Below are positions 50,176 to 61,102 of a stretch of 64,000 bases of DNA, piece by piece. The DNA comes from Brevundimonas alba (lineage in GTDB: Bacteria > Pseudomonadota > Alphaproteobacteria > Caulobacterales > Caulobacteraceae), in NCBI RefSeq assembly GCF_011927945.1, contig NZ_JAATJM010000001.1, forward strand, positions 257,501 to 321,500. Reading direction: 5' to 3'. The position numbers were made by a program, and so were the translations under genes. Below the pieces are notes generated by a model. The model searched no databases and was not told the DNA's origin. It was given only the letters and a program-made list of their open reading frames with translations. The stretch's first letter is position 1; the number at the start of each line of letters is the position of its first letter.

Positions 50176-51438
50176 TTAGATCGGGCGGGCCGCAGGCCGG
50201 GTCCGGGTCGCGGGTCTTGCCTTATCCATCGGCCCATCGCCGGGCTGGGCGGGCGGCGCGAGGTCGGCGTCGGGCGACAGGAAGGAGCGGCGGGTGGGTG
50301 CCGGGGCGCGGCTGCGCAGCAGGCGGACGAACTCGGCGAAGTCGCCGATCTGCTCGTTGTAGAAGGCCGCCTTTTCGACCGGCCCCATGTGACCGGCGTC
50401 CTCGACGCGAACCAGCCGGCCCTGCGGAAGGGCTTCAGCGATGGTTTCGCCCGCGTGGTCCTTGGTGATGAGGTCGCGTCCACCGACGAAGACGAGCGCG
50501 GGCACGTCGACGTTCGCGAGTCGGTCGGTCACCGACCAGCGACACATGGCGATGTTGCCGAGGGCCTGGACGGCGGGAGAGTTCTTGGTGATCAGCCGGG
50601 TGGTGCGCTCGAGATGCTCGCGCATCGGCCGAGTCCCGAAGCCGACAACCCGCGCCGCGACATGGCTGGAGCCGCTGAGGTAGGCCTGCCAGTTCATCGC
50701 CCAGGTCAGGGGAGAGACGAAGGTTTCGAGCTTGCAGGCGAACTCGATCAGCGGCTGCAGCGGAGTGAGGACGCGCGAGAACACCATGGTCGTCAGCGGA
50801 TTAGTGTGGGTGGTGTTCTCCAGCACGATGCCCGCGATACGGTGGTTCAGCAGTTCCGGGTGACGGGCGCAGAAGGTCTGGACGATCATGCCGCCGATGC
50901 TGTGGCCGACGAGAATGACGGGCCGATGCTCCGGCAGGCTGTCGACCACGGCGTGCAGGTCCTCGGCGAAGGCCTCGACCGAATAGCCGGTGGTCGGTCG
51001 ACCCGAGCGGCCGAGACCCGGCAGGTCCCAGAACACCAGACCGAAGCGTTTACCGAGATCGGCGCGGGCCTCCGCCCAGATGCGGGCCGACAGACCCCAG
51101 CCGTGGCTGAAGACGAGGATCGGGCCGTCCATCGCGCCTTCGACCTCGACATGGAGGACCGAGCCGTCGGCGCCGGCGACCGCGACGCTTTCGGCGCGAC
51201 GGGCGGGCGCGGTGGTTCCGCCGCGTCCGAGCAGCATCAGCATGGGCGTGCGGCCCAGCAGGCTGAAGGCCATCAGGGCCCCGCCCCACCACAGACGCGC
51301 GTTCGAGGGCTCGGCGAGGTTCAGCGTCTCGGCCACATGCTCGGCGTCGTACCAGCTCCACAGCAGCCAGGCGGCGACAGCGAAGACGGCGATCGACGCG
51401 ATCGCGAGGATACGCTGGAGAAAGGCGAACAGGACCAT
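50176..51438 (-). CDS. Alpha/beta hydrolase with N-terminal membrane anchors
   Basis: A 420-residue protein with two N-terminal hydrophobic helices (about residues 8-28 and 48-70), then an alpha/beta hydrolase fold: oxyanion FSHGWGLS, WDLPGLGRSG, nucleophile elbow GHSIGG (Ser), acid in FVGGRDLIT and catalytic His in VEDAGHMGPVE. A Pro/Ala/Arg-rich cytosolic or disordered tail of about 50 residues follows. Likely an esterase or lipase-like enzyme at the membrane; substrate unknown. It is divergent from ccrM. Confidence 0.85.
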   Translation of the reverse strand: MVLFAFLQRILAIASIAVFAVAAWLLWSWYDAEHVAETLNLAEPSNARLWWGGALMAFSLLGRTPMLMLLGRGGTTAPARRAESVAVAGADGSVLHVEVEGAMDGPILVFSHGWGLSARIWAEARADLGKRFGLVFWDLPGLGRSGRPTTGYSVEAFAEDLHAVVDSLPEHRPVILVGHSIGGMIVQTFCARHPELLNHRIAGIVLENTTHTNPLTTMVFSRVLTPLQPLIEFACKLETFVSPLTWAMNWQAYLSGSSHVAARVVGFGTRPMREHLERTTRLITKNSPAVQALGNIAMCRWSVTDRLANVDVPALVFVGGRDLITKDHAGETIAEALPQGRLVRVEDAGHMGPVEKAAFYNEQIGDFAEFVRLLRSRAPAPTRRSFLSPDADLAPPAQPGDGPMDKARPATRTRPAARPI

Positions 51439-51509
51439 CAGGCGAACTTTCGTCAGGAGCCGAACCCAACACCCGGCGAACCCTGATCGTTCCGTGGAAA
51501 TCGCCGCGG

Positions 51510-52652
<1,143 letters not shown>

Positions 52653-52655
52653 GGC

Positions 52656-53711
52656 TCAGCCGGCGAGGCCGCGCTCCAGCGCCTTGCGGAAGACGGTGGG
52701 CAGGGAGGCCAGGGCCTCCGCCTCCGGCAGCCAGATGAAATCGCCCCCGCCCTGCCCGGCGCGCACCTGCAGCGTCAGGGCGAAATGGGTGAAGACATGC
52801 TCGACGGAGCCGGTCTCGCGCCAGTTCGCGGGAACCGGGGGCGCTGTCTCGACGGGAGCGGCCGCCCAGTCGCTGGTCGGCAGGCCCAGCATGCCGCCGA
52901 GCAGTCCCTTGTCCGGCCGCCTGACCAAACCGATGCGGCCCTGATCGTCGCGCAGCACCCATGCCATGCCGGTGCGGTGGGGGCGGTCGGCCTTCTTTGT
53001 CTTGAGCGGATAGCGTTCCGGCCGGCCGGACTGAAAGGCTGCGCACCACGCCGTCAGGGGGCAGCGCTCGCAGAGGGGGCGGCCGGGGCGGCAGACGGTG
53101 GCGCCGAGGTCCATAAGGGCCTGGGCCCAGTCGCCGGGGCGTTCGTCCGTGACGAGGGAGCCGGCGAGCCGTTTCAGCTCCGGTTTCGCGGCGGGAAGCG
53201 GCGTCTCGACGGCGAACAGCCGGGCTGTGACGCGCTCGACATTGCCGTCGACGACATTGGCCGGGCGGCCGAAGGCGATGGCGGCGACGGCGGCGGCCGT
53301 GTAGGCGCCGACGCCCGGGAGGGCGAGCAGCCCCGCCTCGGTGTCGGGGAAGACGCCGCCGTGGTCCCGGGCCACGGCGCGGGCGCAGGCCAGCAGGTTG
53401 CGGGCGCGGGCGTAGTAGCCGAGCCCCGCCCAAGCGGCCATGACATCGGCGTCCTCGGCGGCGGCGAGGTCCGACACGGTCGGCCAGCGGCGGGTGAAGG
53501 CCTCGAAATAGGGGGTCGCGTGGGCGGTGGTCGTCTGCTGCAGCATGATCTCGGACAGCCAGACGCGATAGGGATCGGGCGGCGCCGCGCCGGGCCCCGC
53601 GCGCCAGACGAGCGTGCGGCGGTGCGCGTCGTACCAGCCGAGCAGGGCCGCGCGGACGGCGGTGCGGTCGCCGGCGGCTGACTTGGGGACTTCGGCGGGG
53701 ACGGAAGGCAT
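52656..53711 (-). CDS. mutY: Adenine DNA glycosylase MutY
   Basis: A 351-residue enzyme. Helix-hairpin-helix LPGVGAYTAAAVAAIAFG and catalytic Asp in NVVDGNVERV are present, followed by the iron-sulphur ligands C-x6-C-x2-C-x5-C in TVCRPGRPLCERCPLTAWC. A C-terminal Nudix-like domain (TGMAWVLRDDQGRIGLVRRP, HVFTHFALTLQV) recognises 8-oxoG. It removes A opposite 8-oxoG. The ATG at 53711 lies 21 bases from the divergent DciA-like start. It ends convergent to ccrM, three bases apart. Confidence 0.95.
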   Translation of the reverse strand: MPSVPAEVPKSAAGDRTAVRAALLGWYDAHRRTLVWRAGPGAAPPDPYRVWLSEIMLQQTTTAHATPYFEAFTRRWPTVSDLAAAEDADVMAAWAGLGYYARARNLLACARAVARDHGGVFPDTEAGLLALPGVGAYTAAAVAAIAFGRPANVVDGNVERVTARLFAVETPLPAAKPELKRLAGSLVTDERPGDWAQALMDLGATVCRPGRPLCERCPLTAWCAAFQSGRPERYPLKTKKADRPHRTGMAWVLRDDQGRIGLVRRPDKGLLGGMLGLPTSDWAAAPVETAPPVPANWRETGSVEHVFTHFALTLQVRAGQGGGDFIWLPEAEALASLPTVFRKALERGLAG

Positions 53712-53732
53712 CGCCCGCGCTATAAACCGGAA

Positions 53733-54299
53733 ATGGCCCGCACGCTGCCCACCGACGCCGAGGTTCGCGAAATCCTGTCGCGGCGACGCACGCGCCCGGC
53801 TCCCCGTCCGGCGCCCAAGGCGGGGCGGGCGCTGCAAGGGCTGATCAAGGAACTGGACGCGAAATTCGGCCGGGGGGCCTCGGCGCTGGAGCCGCGCTGG
53901 ACCGAGATCGTGGGCGAGCGGCTGGCTCGGGTGACCCTGCCGCAGAAGCTGATCAAGGGGCGCGGCGGCGCGGGCGGGACGCTGGAACTGCGCGTGGCCG
54001 GGCCTGCGGCCCTGCTGGTGCAGCACCAGTCGGAGGAGATACTCCAGCGGGTGAACCTGTTCCTCGGCCCCGGCAGCGTCGACAAGCTGAGGATCGCGCA
54101 GGGGCCGGTGAAGGCGCCAGTCGGCCTGGCGAAGCCCGCGCGCCCCAGGGCTGGCGCCAAGCCGCTGGCCGCGCACGAGGAGGCGGAGTTGAAGGCGGCG
54201 GTCGCGGAGGCGCCGGATGCGCTGAAAGGACCGCTGGAGCGGCTGGGCCGGGCTGTGCTGGGCGATCCGCACAAGGGCCGCGAGCGGGCCGGAGACTGA
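53733..54299 (+). CDS. DciA-like (DUF721) protein
   Basis: A 188-residue protein with a DUF721 domain (about residues 30-115): LQGLIKELDAKFG, LEPRWTEIVGERLARVTLPQKL and LELRVAGPAALLVQHQSEEILQRVN. DUF721/DciA proteins load the replicative helicase DnaB in bacteria without DnaC. The C-terminal 70 residues are basic and Ala/Lys-rich, probably disordered. Location opposite mutY is common in alphaproteobacteria. Function by family. Confidence 0.83.
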   Translation: MARTLPTDAEVREILSRRRTRPAPRPAPKAGRALQGLIKELDAKFGRGASALEPRWTEIVGERLARVTLPQKLIKGRGGAGGTLELRVAGPAALLVQHQSEEILQRVNLFLGPGSVDKLRIAQGPVKAPVGLAKPARPRAGAKPLAAHEEAELKAAVAEAPDALKGPLERLGRAVLGDPHKGRERAGD

Positions 54300-54336
54300 A
54301 ATCAGCGCGAAGACGGAGGGAATGCGCAACCTCCGC

Positions 54337-54371
54337 TTGACATATTTCGATGATTAGCTAAATATCGAGAC
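54337..54371 (+). promoter_or_regulatory. Promoter and operator of the ArsR-type repressor gene; leaderless mRNA likely
   Basis: A consensus -35 TTGACA (54337-54342) is followed after 16-17 bases by AT-rich TAAATAT (54359-54365). The ATG lies at 54372, six bases beyond, so transcription should start on or next to the start codon and no Shine-Dalgarno is present. An inverted repeat ATATTT-N12-AAATAT (54342-54365) overlaps the promoter and suits autorepression. Confidence 0.6.
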
Positions 54372-54683
54372 ATGAACAAGGTCTTCAAGGCTCTGGCTGA
54401 CCCCACCCGCCGCCGCGTGCTGGAATTGCTCCGGCAGCGACCGATGACGGCGGGCGAGCTCAGCGAACATTTCGAGGTCTCGAAGCCGACCATGTCGGCG
54501 CATTTCGCCGTGCTGCGCGAGGCCGACCTCGTCGATGCCCACAAGCAGGGCGTCACCATCACCTACCGGCTGAAGCTGTCGGTGCTCGAGGAGGCGCTGC
54601 TGGGTTTCAGCCAGGCCTTCGGCATCGGGGCCGCGCCATCCGCCGACATCCCCAACATCCCTCCGAAGGAGACACGCTCATGA
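54372..54683 (+). CDS. ArsR/SdpR-family transcriptional autorepressor
   Basis: A 103-residue winged-helix protein: FKALADPTRRRVLELLRQ, MTAGELSEHFEVSKPTMSAHFAVLREADLV (recognition helix) and the wing KQGVTITYRLKLSVLEE. There are no metal-binding cysteines, which fits the SdpR subgroup that responds to a membrane partner rather than metals. It overlaps the following membrane-protein gene by an ATGA junction, matching the sdpR-sdpI style. The inverted repeat in its promoter is the likely operator. Confidence 0.87.
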   Translation: MNKVFKALADPTRRRVLELLRQRPMTAGELSEHFEVSKPTMSAHFAVLREADLVDAHKQGVTITYRLKLSVLEEALLGFSQAFGIGAAPSADIPNIPPKETRS

Positions 54684-55096
54684 CCCACCGCCTCGTTCCG
54701 GCGATCGCCCTCGCCGCCTTCATCATCACCGCCGCCCTGGGACTGTCCTATGCGGAGGGGGCCGGATGGGTCGGCGAGGAGGGAGGCCGGCGCATCATGC
54801 AGGTGCTTATTGGCCTGATGCTCGCCGCCTACGCCAATATGATGCCCAAGCAGCTCGCGCGGCCCAACAGTTCGCCCCGCGCGGAGGTGGCGACACAGTC
54901 GGTGCTTCGCGTCGGTGGATGGTCGCTGGCGCTGGCCGGGCTGGTTTACGCCGGGCTCTGGACGCTGGCGCCGCTGGACATCGCGGACATCGGCTCGATG
55001 GTTGTGCTGGGCGGCGCGACGGCGTTCATGCTGGGATATGCCGTCTGGACCTTCGCCGCCTGCCGGCGGGCCGCGGGAGGCTCGACCAGCGCCTAG
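54680..55096 (+). CDS. Small membrane protein coupled to the ArsR-type repressor (SdpI-like position)
   Basis: A 138-residue protein with four hydrophobic segments (about residues 8-25, 35-52, 75-95 and 105-125). It lies in the place of SdpI in sdpRI-type operons, where the membrane protein sequesters the repressor. No SdpI signature is certain, so the role is from context only. The ATG at 54680 overlaps the repressor stop. Confidence 0.68.
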   Translation: MTHRLVPAIALAAFIITAALGLSYAEGAGWVGEEGGRRIMQVLIGLMLAAYANMMPKQLARPNSSPRAEVATQSVLRVGGWSLALAGLVYAGLWTLAPLDIADIGSMVVLGGATAFMLGYAVWTFAACRRAAGGSTSA

Positions 55097-55127
55097 ACGG
55101 TGGAGCGACGACGGGACGCGCTGGCGC

Positions 55128-55154
55128 AGCCGATCTTCTTTGGCTAGATCGGCT
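55128..55154 (+). terminator. Perfect 9-bp hairpin after the repressor operon
   Basis: AGCCGATCT (55128-55136) pairs with AGATCGGCT (55146-55154) around a nine-base loop. No T run follows; it may be a weak terminator or a regulator site in the 168-bp gap before the thiol-protein genes. Confidence 0.4.
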
Positions 55155-55264
55155 GTTCAGCGATAGACTGGTTCCGACCGGTCTGCCGCGGCGGACACAG
55201 GCGCGCGCATTTACGGGGAATCGCGCGATGCTCTCCACCATCCCGTGCCAGTGAGGACGACCCG

Positions 55265-55909
55265 ATGAGCGCCAACACCCGTTTCGCCGCAATGAGCCGC
55301 CGCGCGGCCATCACCGCCGCCGCCCTGACCGCGGCCATGGGCCTGGCCGCTTGTGGAGGCGGCGGCACAGGTGCTGCCGCTGAAGGCGACATGGCGATCG
55401 GGGCTCCGGACGGAGCCAAGGTCACAGTGGTCGAATACGCCTCGGTCACCTGCCCGCACTGCGCCGCGTGGCAGGAGAATACCTGGGCCGCCTTCAAGGC
55501 CGCCTATGTCGACACCAACAAGGTCCGCTACGTCTTCCGTGAACTGCCGACCCCGCCGGCTCCGGTCGCGGTGGCCGGCTTTGCGGTGGCGCGTTGCGCC
55601 GGCGAGGACAAGTATTTCCAGGTCATCCACGAACTGATGGCCGACCAGCGCGCCTTCGTCGGCGATCCGCGCGGGACGCTGGTGCGGGTCGGCAACGGCG
55701 TCGGCCTGAGCGAGCAGCAGGTTCAGGCCTGCATCACCGACGAGGACGCGCTGAAGGCGGCCGATGACCGCGCCTCGGCCGCGACCAAGGCCGGCGTGAC
55801 CACCACGCCCGCCTTCTTCGTCAATGGCACGCAGGTGATCACGCCGGGCGGCGAAGGCCCGAGCATGGAAGACCTGTCGAAGGCGATCGACGCCGAACTG
55901 GCCAAGTGA
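55265..55909 (+). CDS. DsbA-family thioredoxin-fold lipoprotein
   Basis: A 214-residue protein with an N-terminal membrane signal and lipobox GLAAC (Cys about residue 30), then a DsbA-type thioredoxin fold: KVTVVEYASVTCPHCAAWQ with active site CPHC, YVFRELPTPP, and the cis-Pro loop TTTPAFFVNG. It should form or shuffle disulfides in the periplasm, tethered to a membrane. It is seven bases from a second DsbA-like gene, an apparent duplication that precedes smc in many Caulobacterales. Confidence 0.87.
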   Translation: MSANTRFAAMSRRAAITAAALTAAMGLAACGGGGTGAAAEGDMAIGAPDGAKVTVVEYASVTCPHCAAWQENTWAAFKAAYVDTNKVRYVFRELPTPPAPVAVAGFAVARCAGEDKYFQVIHELMADQRAFVGDPRGTLVRVGNGVGLSEQQVQACITDEDALKAADDRASAATKAGVTTTPAFFVNGTQVITPGGEGPSMEDLSKAIDAELAK

Positions 55910-55916
55910 TCCTGCG

Positions 55917-56555
55917 ATGAAGCGGCTTTCCCGGTTCCTGCTGATCCTGCTCGCCGCGCTCGCCGCGCCGACCTTCGCGCTCGCCCAGAGCGTGGAGCCG
56001 GTGCGGGCGGGCGACCGGACACTCGGGTCGGCCAACGCTCCGGTCACCCTGACGGTCTATCTGTCGACGACGTGCAGCCACTGCGCGGCCTGGCACACCG
56101 AGGACTTCCCGGCCTTCAAGGAACGGTATGTCGACACGGGCAAGGTGCGGGTCGCGTTCCGGGACCTGCCCACCCCGCCGCAGCAGGTCGCCATCGCCGG
56201 GGCGGTGATGGCCCGGTGCGCGGCGGAGGACAAATACGACGTCGTGCTGGACACGCTCTTCCGGAGCCAGGGGCAGTTGCACGCCCAGCCCGGTCCGCCG
56301 TCGCAGGAGACGGTCGTCGGCTGGCTCGCCGCCGCCGGGCAGGCCGGCGGGCTGACGCGGGACCAGATGAACGCCTGCTTCTCCAGCGAAGCGACTTTCG
56401 CGGAACTGGAAGCCCGGGCGGCGCAGTCTTCCGCCGACGGGGTCAATTCGACGCCGAGCTTTTTCATCAACGGCCAGCCGGTGCCGGAGACGATGACGGC
56501 GCGCGACGTGGCGGCCTTCGAACCCCTTATCCAGCCGCTGCTCGACGGCCGGTGA
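55917..56555 (+). CDS. DsbA-family periplasmic thiol oxidoreductase
   Basis: A 212-residue soluble periplasmic protein with signal peptide (TFALAQ) and active site CSHC in LTVYLSTTCSHCAAW, VAFRDLPTPPQQ and cis-Pro loop NSTPSFFINGQPVP. It is clearly paralogous to its upstream neighbour but not lipidated and with a different dipeptide between the active-site cysteines, which changes redox potential. The ATG lies seven bases after the first gene's stop; smc starts 12 bases after its own stop, so all three may be one transcript. Confidence 0.88.
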   Translation: MKRLSRFLLILLAALAAPTFALAQSVEPVRAGDRTLGSANAPVTLTVYLSTTCSHCAAWHTEDFPAFKERYVDTGKVRVAFRDLPTPPQQVAIAGAVMARCAAEDKYDVVLDTLFRSQGQLHAQPGPPSQETVVGWLAAAGQAGGLTRDQMNACFSSEATFAELEARAAQSSADGVNSTPSFFINGQPVPETMTARDVAAFEPLIQPLLDGR

Positions 56556-56567
56556 TCCGCTAGCGGG

Positions 56568-59500
56568 ATGCAGTTCCAGCGCCTCCGGCTCGTCGGCTTC
56601 AAGTCCTTCGTCGATCCCGCCGAGGTGCATATCGAGCCGGGCCTGACCGGCGTCGTCGGGCCGAACGGCTGCGGCAAGTCCAATGTGCTGGAAAGCCTGC
56701 GCTGGGTGATGGGCGCGAACTCGGCCAAGGCCATGCGTGGCCAGGGCATGGACGACGTCATCTTCGCAGGCGCCGCCAACCGCCCGCCGCGCAGCCACGC
56801 CGAAGTCCAGCTGACGATCGACAACACCCAGCGCAAGGCGCCCCAACCCTTCACCGACAGCGCGGTGATCGAGGTTTCGCGCCGGATCGACCGGGGACAG
56901 GGCTCGACCTACCGGATCAACGGCAAGGAGGTCCGGGCCCGCGACGTGCAACTGCTGTTCGCCGACGCCTCGACCGGCGCGAACAGTCCGGCGCTGGTGC
57001 GTCAGGGCCAGATCAGCGAACTCATCGCCGCCAAGCCTCAGAACCGCCGCCGCATCCTCGAGGAAGCCGGCGGGGTGGCGGGCCTGCACACGCGCCGGCA
57101 CGAGGCGGAGCTTAGGCTCAAAGCGGCCGAGGCCAATCTGGAGCGGCTGGACGACATCGGCCGCGAGCTGGAAACGACGCTGACGCGGCTGAAGCGCGAG
57201 GCGCGGCAGGCGGAGAAGTACAAGAAGATCTCCGCGGAGATCAGGGCGCTGCAGGCGGCGCTGGTCTATGTGCGTTGGAACGACGCCCGCGTGGCTGCGG
57301 AGACGGCGGCGAAGGAGCTGGGCGAGGCGGACCGCGCGGTGCTGGAGGCCACGACCGCCTCGGGCCGGGCGCAGACGGCCTCGCTGAATGCGCAGGAGGC
57401 GCTGAAGCCGGCGCGCGAGGAGGATGCGGTCGCCGGGGCCCTGCTGCACCGTGCGTCGCTGGAACGCGACCGGCTGGACATGGCCGAGCAGGCGGCGCGG
57501 GCCGAGGTCGAACGGCTGACCGCGGAGTCCGCGCGCATCGCCGCCGACATCGAGCGCGAAACCGCCATGACGGGCGACGCCGAGGCCGAACTGACGCGGC
57601 TGACGGCGGCGCTGGAAACCCTGAAGGGCGAGATCGCCGCGGCGCCGGGGCGTGGACCCGAGCTGGAGGCCGCCCTGGCTTCGGCGGAAGAGGCCCGGAA
57701 GGCCGCGGACACCGAGGTCGAGCGGGTTGCGGGAGCCGTGGCCGCCGTCGAGGCGCGGGTCTCAGCGGAGAACGCCCGCAAGCGCGACGCCGAGGCGCGG
57801 GTGGCGCGGGCGGAGGCGCAGCTGGCGTCCGCCAAGGCCGAGCGTGAGGCGCTGGGCGCTCTGGAAACGCCCGAGATCGAGGCCGCTCGAGGCACGCTGG
57901 AAGCGGCGCAGGCTGCGCTGGCTGCGGCGCGAGCGGCGGTCGAGGCGGCGGAGGCTGATCGCGGCGACCGGGCGCGGGCCGAGCAGGAGGCCCGTCAGAC
58001 GGCGCGTGCGGCGGAGGACCGTCTGGGGCGGCTGCAGACCGAGGCGCGGGGTCTGGCGCAGCTGCTGGTGCAGGGCAAGCGGGAGCATGCCCCGGCCCTG
58101 GACCGGGTGCAGGCCGACAAGGGCTATGAGGCGGCTCTCGCGGCCGCGCTGGGCGACGATCTGGACGCGGCGCTGGATGCACGGGCGGCGACTTATTGGG
58201 CTGGAGCGGAGGTTCCGTCGCCTGCATGGCCGGCGGGTGTCGAACCGCTGGCGGAGCATGTCTCGGCGCCGGATCAGCTCAAAGCGCGGCTGGCCCTATG
58301 CGGCGTGGCGGAGCGGGGGTCGATCGGGGCCTTGGCCGCGGGCCTGCCGGTGGGCGCGCGGCTGGTGACCCGCGAGGGCGACCTGTGGCGCTGGGACGGT
58401 TTCGTGCAGCGCGCCGAGGCGCCGCGTCCGGCGGCGGTGCGGCTGGCGCAGCGCACCCGGCTGACAGAGCTGGAAGCCGAGATCGACGACGGCAAGCCGG
58501 CGCTGGATGCGGCCCAGGCCGCCATGAAGGCTGCAACCGAGGCATTCCGCGCGGCGGAAGAGGCGGTGAAGACCGCCCGCGCCGCCCCCTTCCCGCTCGA
58601 CAAGGGGGTGACGGCGGCGCGCGACCGGGTCGAAGCTCTGGGTCGCGAGCAGGCCCGCAAGGAGGCGCGGGCGCAGGCGCTGGACGAGACGCTGGCGCGA
58701 CTGGCGGCTGAGGTCGAGGCGGCGCAGGCGGCCTTGGCGGAGGCGCAGGGCGTCGAGGCTCCTTCGGAGACGCTGAATGGCCTGCGCGCCGAACTGACAG
58801 CGGCGCGAACCGCGGCGGACGCGGCGCGAGGCGCGGCGGCCAACGCCCGGGTCGAACGCGACGCGGAGGCGCGCGAGGTCGCCGGAAGGCAGGCGCGGCT
58901 GGACGGCCTGACCCGCGAACGCGACAGCTGGGCGGCGCGAGCGAAGGACTCCAAGGCGCGGATCACGGTGCTGGAGAAGGACGCGGAGAAGACGGCTGCC
59001 AGGTTGAAGGCGGCGGCCGATGCGCCGGAGCAGTTGGCGGCGCAGCGGTCATCCCTGCTGGACGCCCTGACCACGGCCGAGACGCGGCGCAGGGCGGCTG
59101 CGGATGCGCTGGCGCTGGCGGAGGGTCAGGCCGCTGAGGCAGACCGCGCGGCGCGGGCGGCTGAGAGCGCGGCGTCCTCGGCGCGCGAAGCCCGGGCGGG
59201 GTTGGCGGCGCGGTCCGAAGCTGCGGCCGAGAAGCTGGCCGAGATGGACGCCAACCTTCGCGAGACGGCGCAGATGTCTCCCGAGGAACTAGGCCAGAAA
59301 CTGACCGACGACGCCATCGCGCGGCCGCCCGACGCCGCCGGCGCGGAGAGCCTGCTCTACGGTCTGGAACGCGAGCGCGAGGCGCTAGGACCCGTCAATC
59401 TGCGCGCCGAGGACGAAGCCGGCGAATACGGCGACCGGCTGCAGACGATGAAGGTCGAGCGGTCGGACCTGACCAGCGCCATCGCCAAGCTGCGCGACGG

Positions 59501-60005
59501 TATCGACGAGCTGAACGCCGAGGGCCGGGAACGGCTGGTGGCGGCGTTCGACATCATCAATGACAATTTCCGCACCCTGTTCGAGGCGCTGTTCGGCGGC
59601 GGCCAGGCCGAGCTGAAACTGGTCGAGAGCGACGATCCGCTGGAGGCGGGGCTGGAAATCTACGCCTGCCCGCCGGGCAAGCGGCTGTCGGTGATGAGCC
59701 TGATGTCGGGCGGAGAACAGGCCCTGACGGCGACCGCGCTGATCTTCGCCGTCTTCCTGGCCAACCCAGCCCCGGTCTGCGTGCTGGACGAGGTCGACGC
59801 GCCGCTGGATGACGCCAACGTCGATCGCTACTGCCGGATGCTGGACGAGATGCGCAAGCGGACGGATACGCGCTTCATCGTCATCACCCACAATCCGGTG
59901 ACGATGAGCCGGATGGACCGGCTATACGGCGTCACCATGCCTGAACGCGGCGTGAGCCAGCTGGTCAGCGTGGACCTGACGCAGGCGGAGACGCTGGTGG
60001 CCTGA
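56568..60005 (+). CDS. smc: Chromosome segregation protein SMC
   Basis: A 1145-residue protein of full length. Walker [11 protein letters not shown] lies at residues 31-40; long Ala/Glu/Arg-rich coiled coils (about 165-490 and 630-950) flank a hinge near residues 500-610 ([21 protein letters not shown]). The C-terminal head has the ABC signature [17 protein letters not shown] and Walker [17 protein letters not shown]. It organises and segregates the chromosome with ScpA/ScpB, which are not in this window. It follows two DsbA-type genes. Confidence 0.97.
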   Translation: MQFQRLRLVGFKSFVDPAEVHIEPGLTGVVGPNGCGKSNVLESLRWVMGANSAKAMRGQGMDDVIFAGAANRPPRSHAEVQLTIDNTQRKAPQPFTDSAVIEVSRRIDRGQGSTYRINGKEVRARDVQLLFADASTGANSPALVRQGQISELIAAKPQNRRRILEEAGGVAGLHTRRHEAELRLKAAEANLERLDDIGRELETTLTRLKREARQAEKYKKISAEIRALQAALVYVRWNDARVAAETAAKELGEADRAVLEATTASGRAQTASLNAQEALKPAREEDAVAGALLHRASLERDRLDMAEQAARAEVERLTAESARIAADIERETAMTGDAEAELTRLTAALETLKGEIAAAPGRGPELEAALASAEEARKAADTEVERVAGAVAAVEARVSAENARKRDAEARVARAEAQLASAKAEREALGALETPEIEAARGTLEAAQAALAAARAAVEAAEADRGDRARAEQEARQTARAAEDRLGRLQTEARGLAQLLVQGKREHAPALDRVQADKGYEAALAAALGDDLDAALDARAATYWAGAEVPSPAWPAGVEPLAEHVSAPDQLKARLALCGVAERGSIGALAAGLPVGARLVTREGDLWRWDGFVQRAEAPRPAAVRLAQRTRLTELEAEIDDGKPALDAAQAAMKAATEAFRAAEEAVKTARAAPFPLDKGVTAARDRVEALGREQARKEARAQALDETLARLAAEVEAAQAALAEAQGVEAPSETLNGLRAELTAARTAADAARGAAANARVERDAEAREVAGRQARLDGLTRERDSWAARAKDSKARITVLEKDAEKTAARLKAAADAPEQLAAQRSSLLDALTTAETRRRAAADALALAEGQAAEADRAARAAESAASSAREARAGLAARSEAAAEKLAEMDANLRETAQMSPEELGQKLTDDAIARPPDAAGAESLLYGLEREREALGPVNLRAEDEAGEYGDRLQTMKVERSDLTSAIAKLRDGIDELNAEGRERLVAAFDIINDNFRTLFEALFGGGQAELKLVESDDPLEAGLEIYACPPGKRLSVMSLMSGGEQALTATALIFAVFLANPAPVCVLDEVDAPLDDANVDRYCRMLDEMRKRTDTRFIVITHNPVTMSRMDRLYGVTMPERGVSQLVSVDLTQAETLVA

Positions 60006-60010
60006 GCCGC

Positions 60011-60535
60011 CTACCAGCCGCTGTCGTTGATTTCCGCGATCCGCGCGATCTCGGTCACCGCACGCACCCTGAACAGCATCAGGTTCGAGAGCACGTGGCC
60101 GCGCGTCGTCCCGAAGGCGTGATGCTCCATGCGGTAGAGCGCCGGGCCGTTGTCGACGCGCCCAAGCGATACCCAGCCTTCGCTGTTAAGCCACCATGTC
60201 TCGACGTCGTCGGGCTGCTCGACGGCGATCGAGAGCAGGAGGGTGCCGCAGTTCCGTTCTTCCATCGGACGTTCGGGCGTCGGGCAGTCGATCTCACGGA
60301 CGAGGACACCCGCAAGGTCGGGCCAGTCTATGCGTCCGATGCGGACATTCTCCTCGTCGGGCAGATCCGTCCAGACGCCGCCGGCCTCAACGGCGAGTTC
60401 GCGGATTTCCGCGCCCGTTACGCCATTCCACCAGGTACGATTGCTCTCGCTGTTCCAGTCTACCGTCTGTGCGGCGGCTGGAGCGGCCAATGCGATGACG
60501 CATGCCGTCAGCAGAGCGTGCAGCTTGAATCCCAT
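60011..60535 (-). CDS. Secreted protein of unknown function
   Basis: A 174-residue protein with signal peptide (PAAAQ), then an alpha/beta domain containing WWNGVTGAEIRELAVEAGGVW, RIDWPDLAGVLVREIDCP and RNCGTLLLSIAVEQPDD; two cysteines may pair. The fold resembles YbjN-like sensory domains, but I would not assign it. GGGGGAGG lies seven bases upstream of the ATG. It converges with smc. Confidence 0.7.
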   Translation of the reverse strand: MGFKLHALLTACVIALAAPAAAQTVDWNSESNRTWWNGVTGAEIRELAVEAGGVWTDLPDEENVRIGRIDWPDLAGVLVREIDCPTPERPMEERNCGTLLLSIAVEQPDDVETWWLNSEGWVSLGRVDNGPALYRMEHHAFGTTRGHVLSNLMLFRVRAVTEIARIAEINDSGW

Positions 60536-60599
60536 GACAAACCTCCCCCGAGTTCGCCGAACATAGGGAGGTAAAACCTCGGCTGTCCAGCCGGACGGT

Positions 60600-61070
60600 T
60601 CAGGGGACTGTGGTGGGACGCACGAAATGGAAGGCGGTGATGGCGTAGCCCTCGCGGAAATAGAAGCGGTGGGCGCGGGTGCGGTGCGTGCCGGAGATCA
60701 GGGTCGTGGTCGGGCAGCCGACGGCGGCGGCCTGGCTGTCGAGCCAGCGGAGCATGGCCGCGCCGTAGCCCTTCGACCGGTGGGCCTCGTCCGACACCAG
60801 ATCCTCGATCTCAAGACGCCAGCCGCAATAGGTGGTTTCGAACACCCGCCAGAGGGCGATGGCGCGGACCTCGCCCTCGTCCACCACCTGCGCCAGACGA
60901 GCGCCGTCGGGGAACAGCCGCTCGATATGCGCCGGATAGTCGGCTTCGAGCGCGGGTCGCAGCTGGCGGTGCAGGGCCTCGCCTTCCAACAGCAGCGGAC
61001 GGCGTGCCGCGGGATCGTTGAGGGTCAGGGCCTCGGCGGTGCGAAAATCGATGCGGGCGAAGGCGGACAT
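60600..61070 (-). CDS. GNAT-family N-acetyltransferase
   Basis: A 156-residue acetyltransferase with the acetyl-CoA loop EAHRSKGYGAAML, IEDLVSD before it and THRTRAHRFYFREGYAITAFHF at the C-terminus. The ATG at 61070 is chosen because the fold starts there; an upstream in-frame ATG at 61214 would extend into the glycosyltransferase gene. Substrate unknown. Confidence 0.85.
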   Translation of the reverse strand: MSAFARIDFRTAEALTLNDPAARRPLLLEGEALHRQLRPALEADYPAHIERLFPDGARLAQVVDEGEVRAIALWRVFETTYCGWRLEIEDLVSDEAHRSKGYGAAMLRWLDSQAAAVGCPTTTLISGTHRTRAHRFYFREGYAITAFHFVRPTTVP

Positions 61071-61102
61071 GCGGTGAAGCTTGCGGCGCTCCGGGGCCGG
61101 GT

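Noticed and set aside
55839..57449. 536-codon minus-strand frame over the second DsbA gene and the smc head
   Set aside because: Antisense to two confident genes, Arg/Gly/Leu-rich shadow composition.
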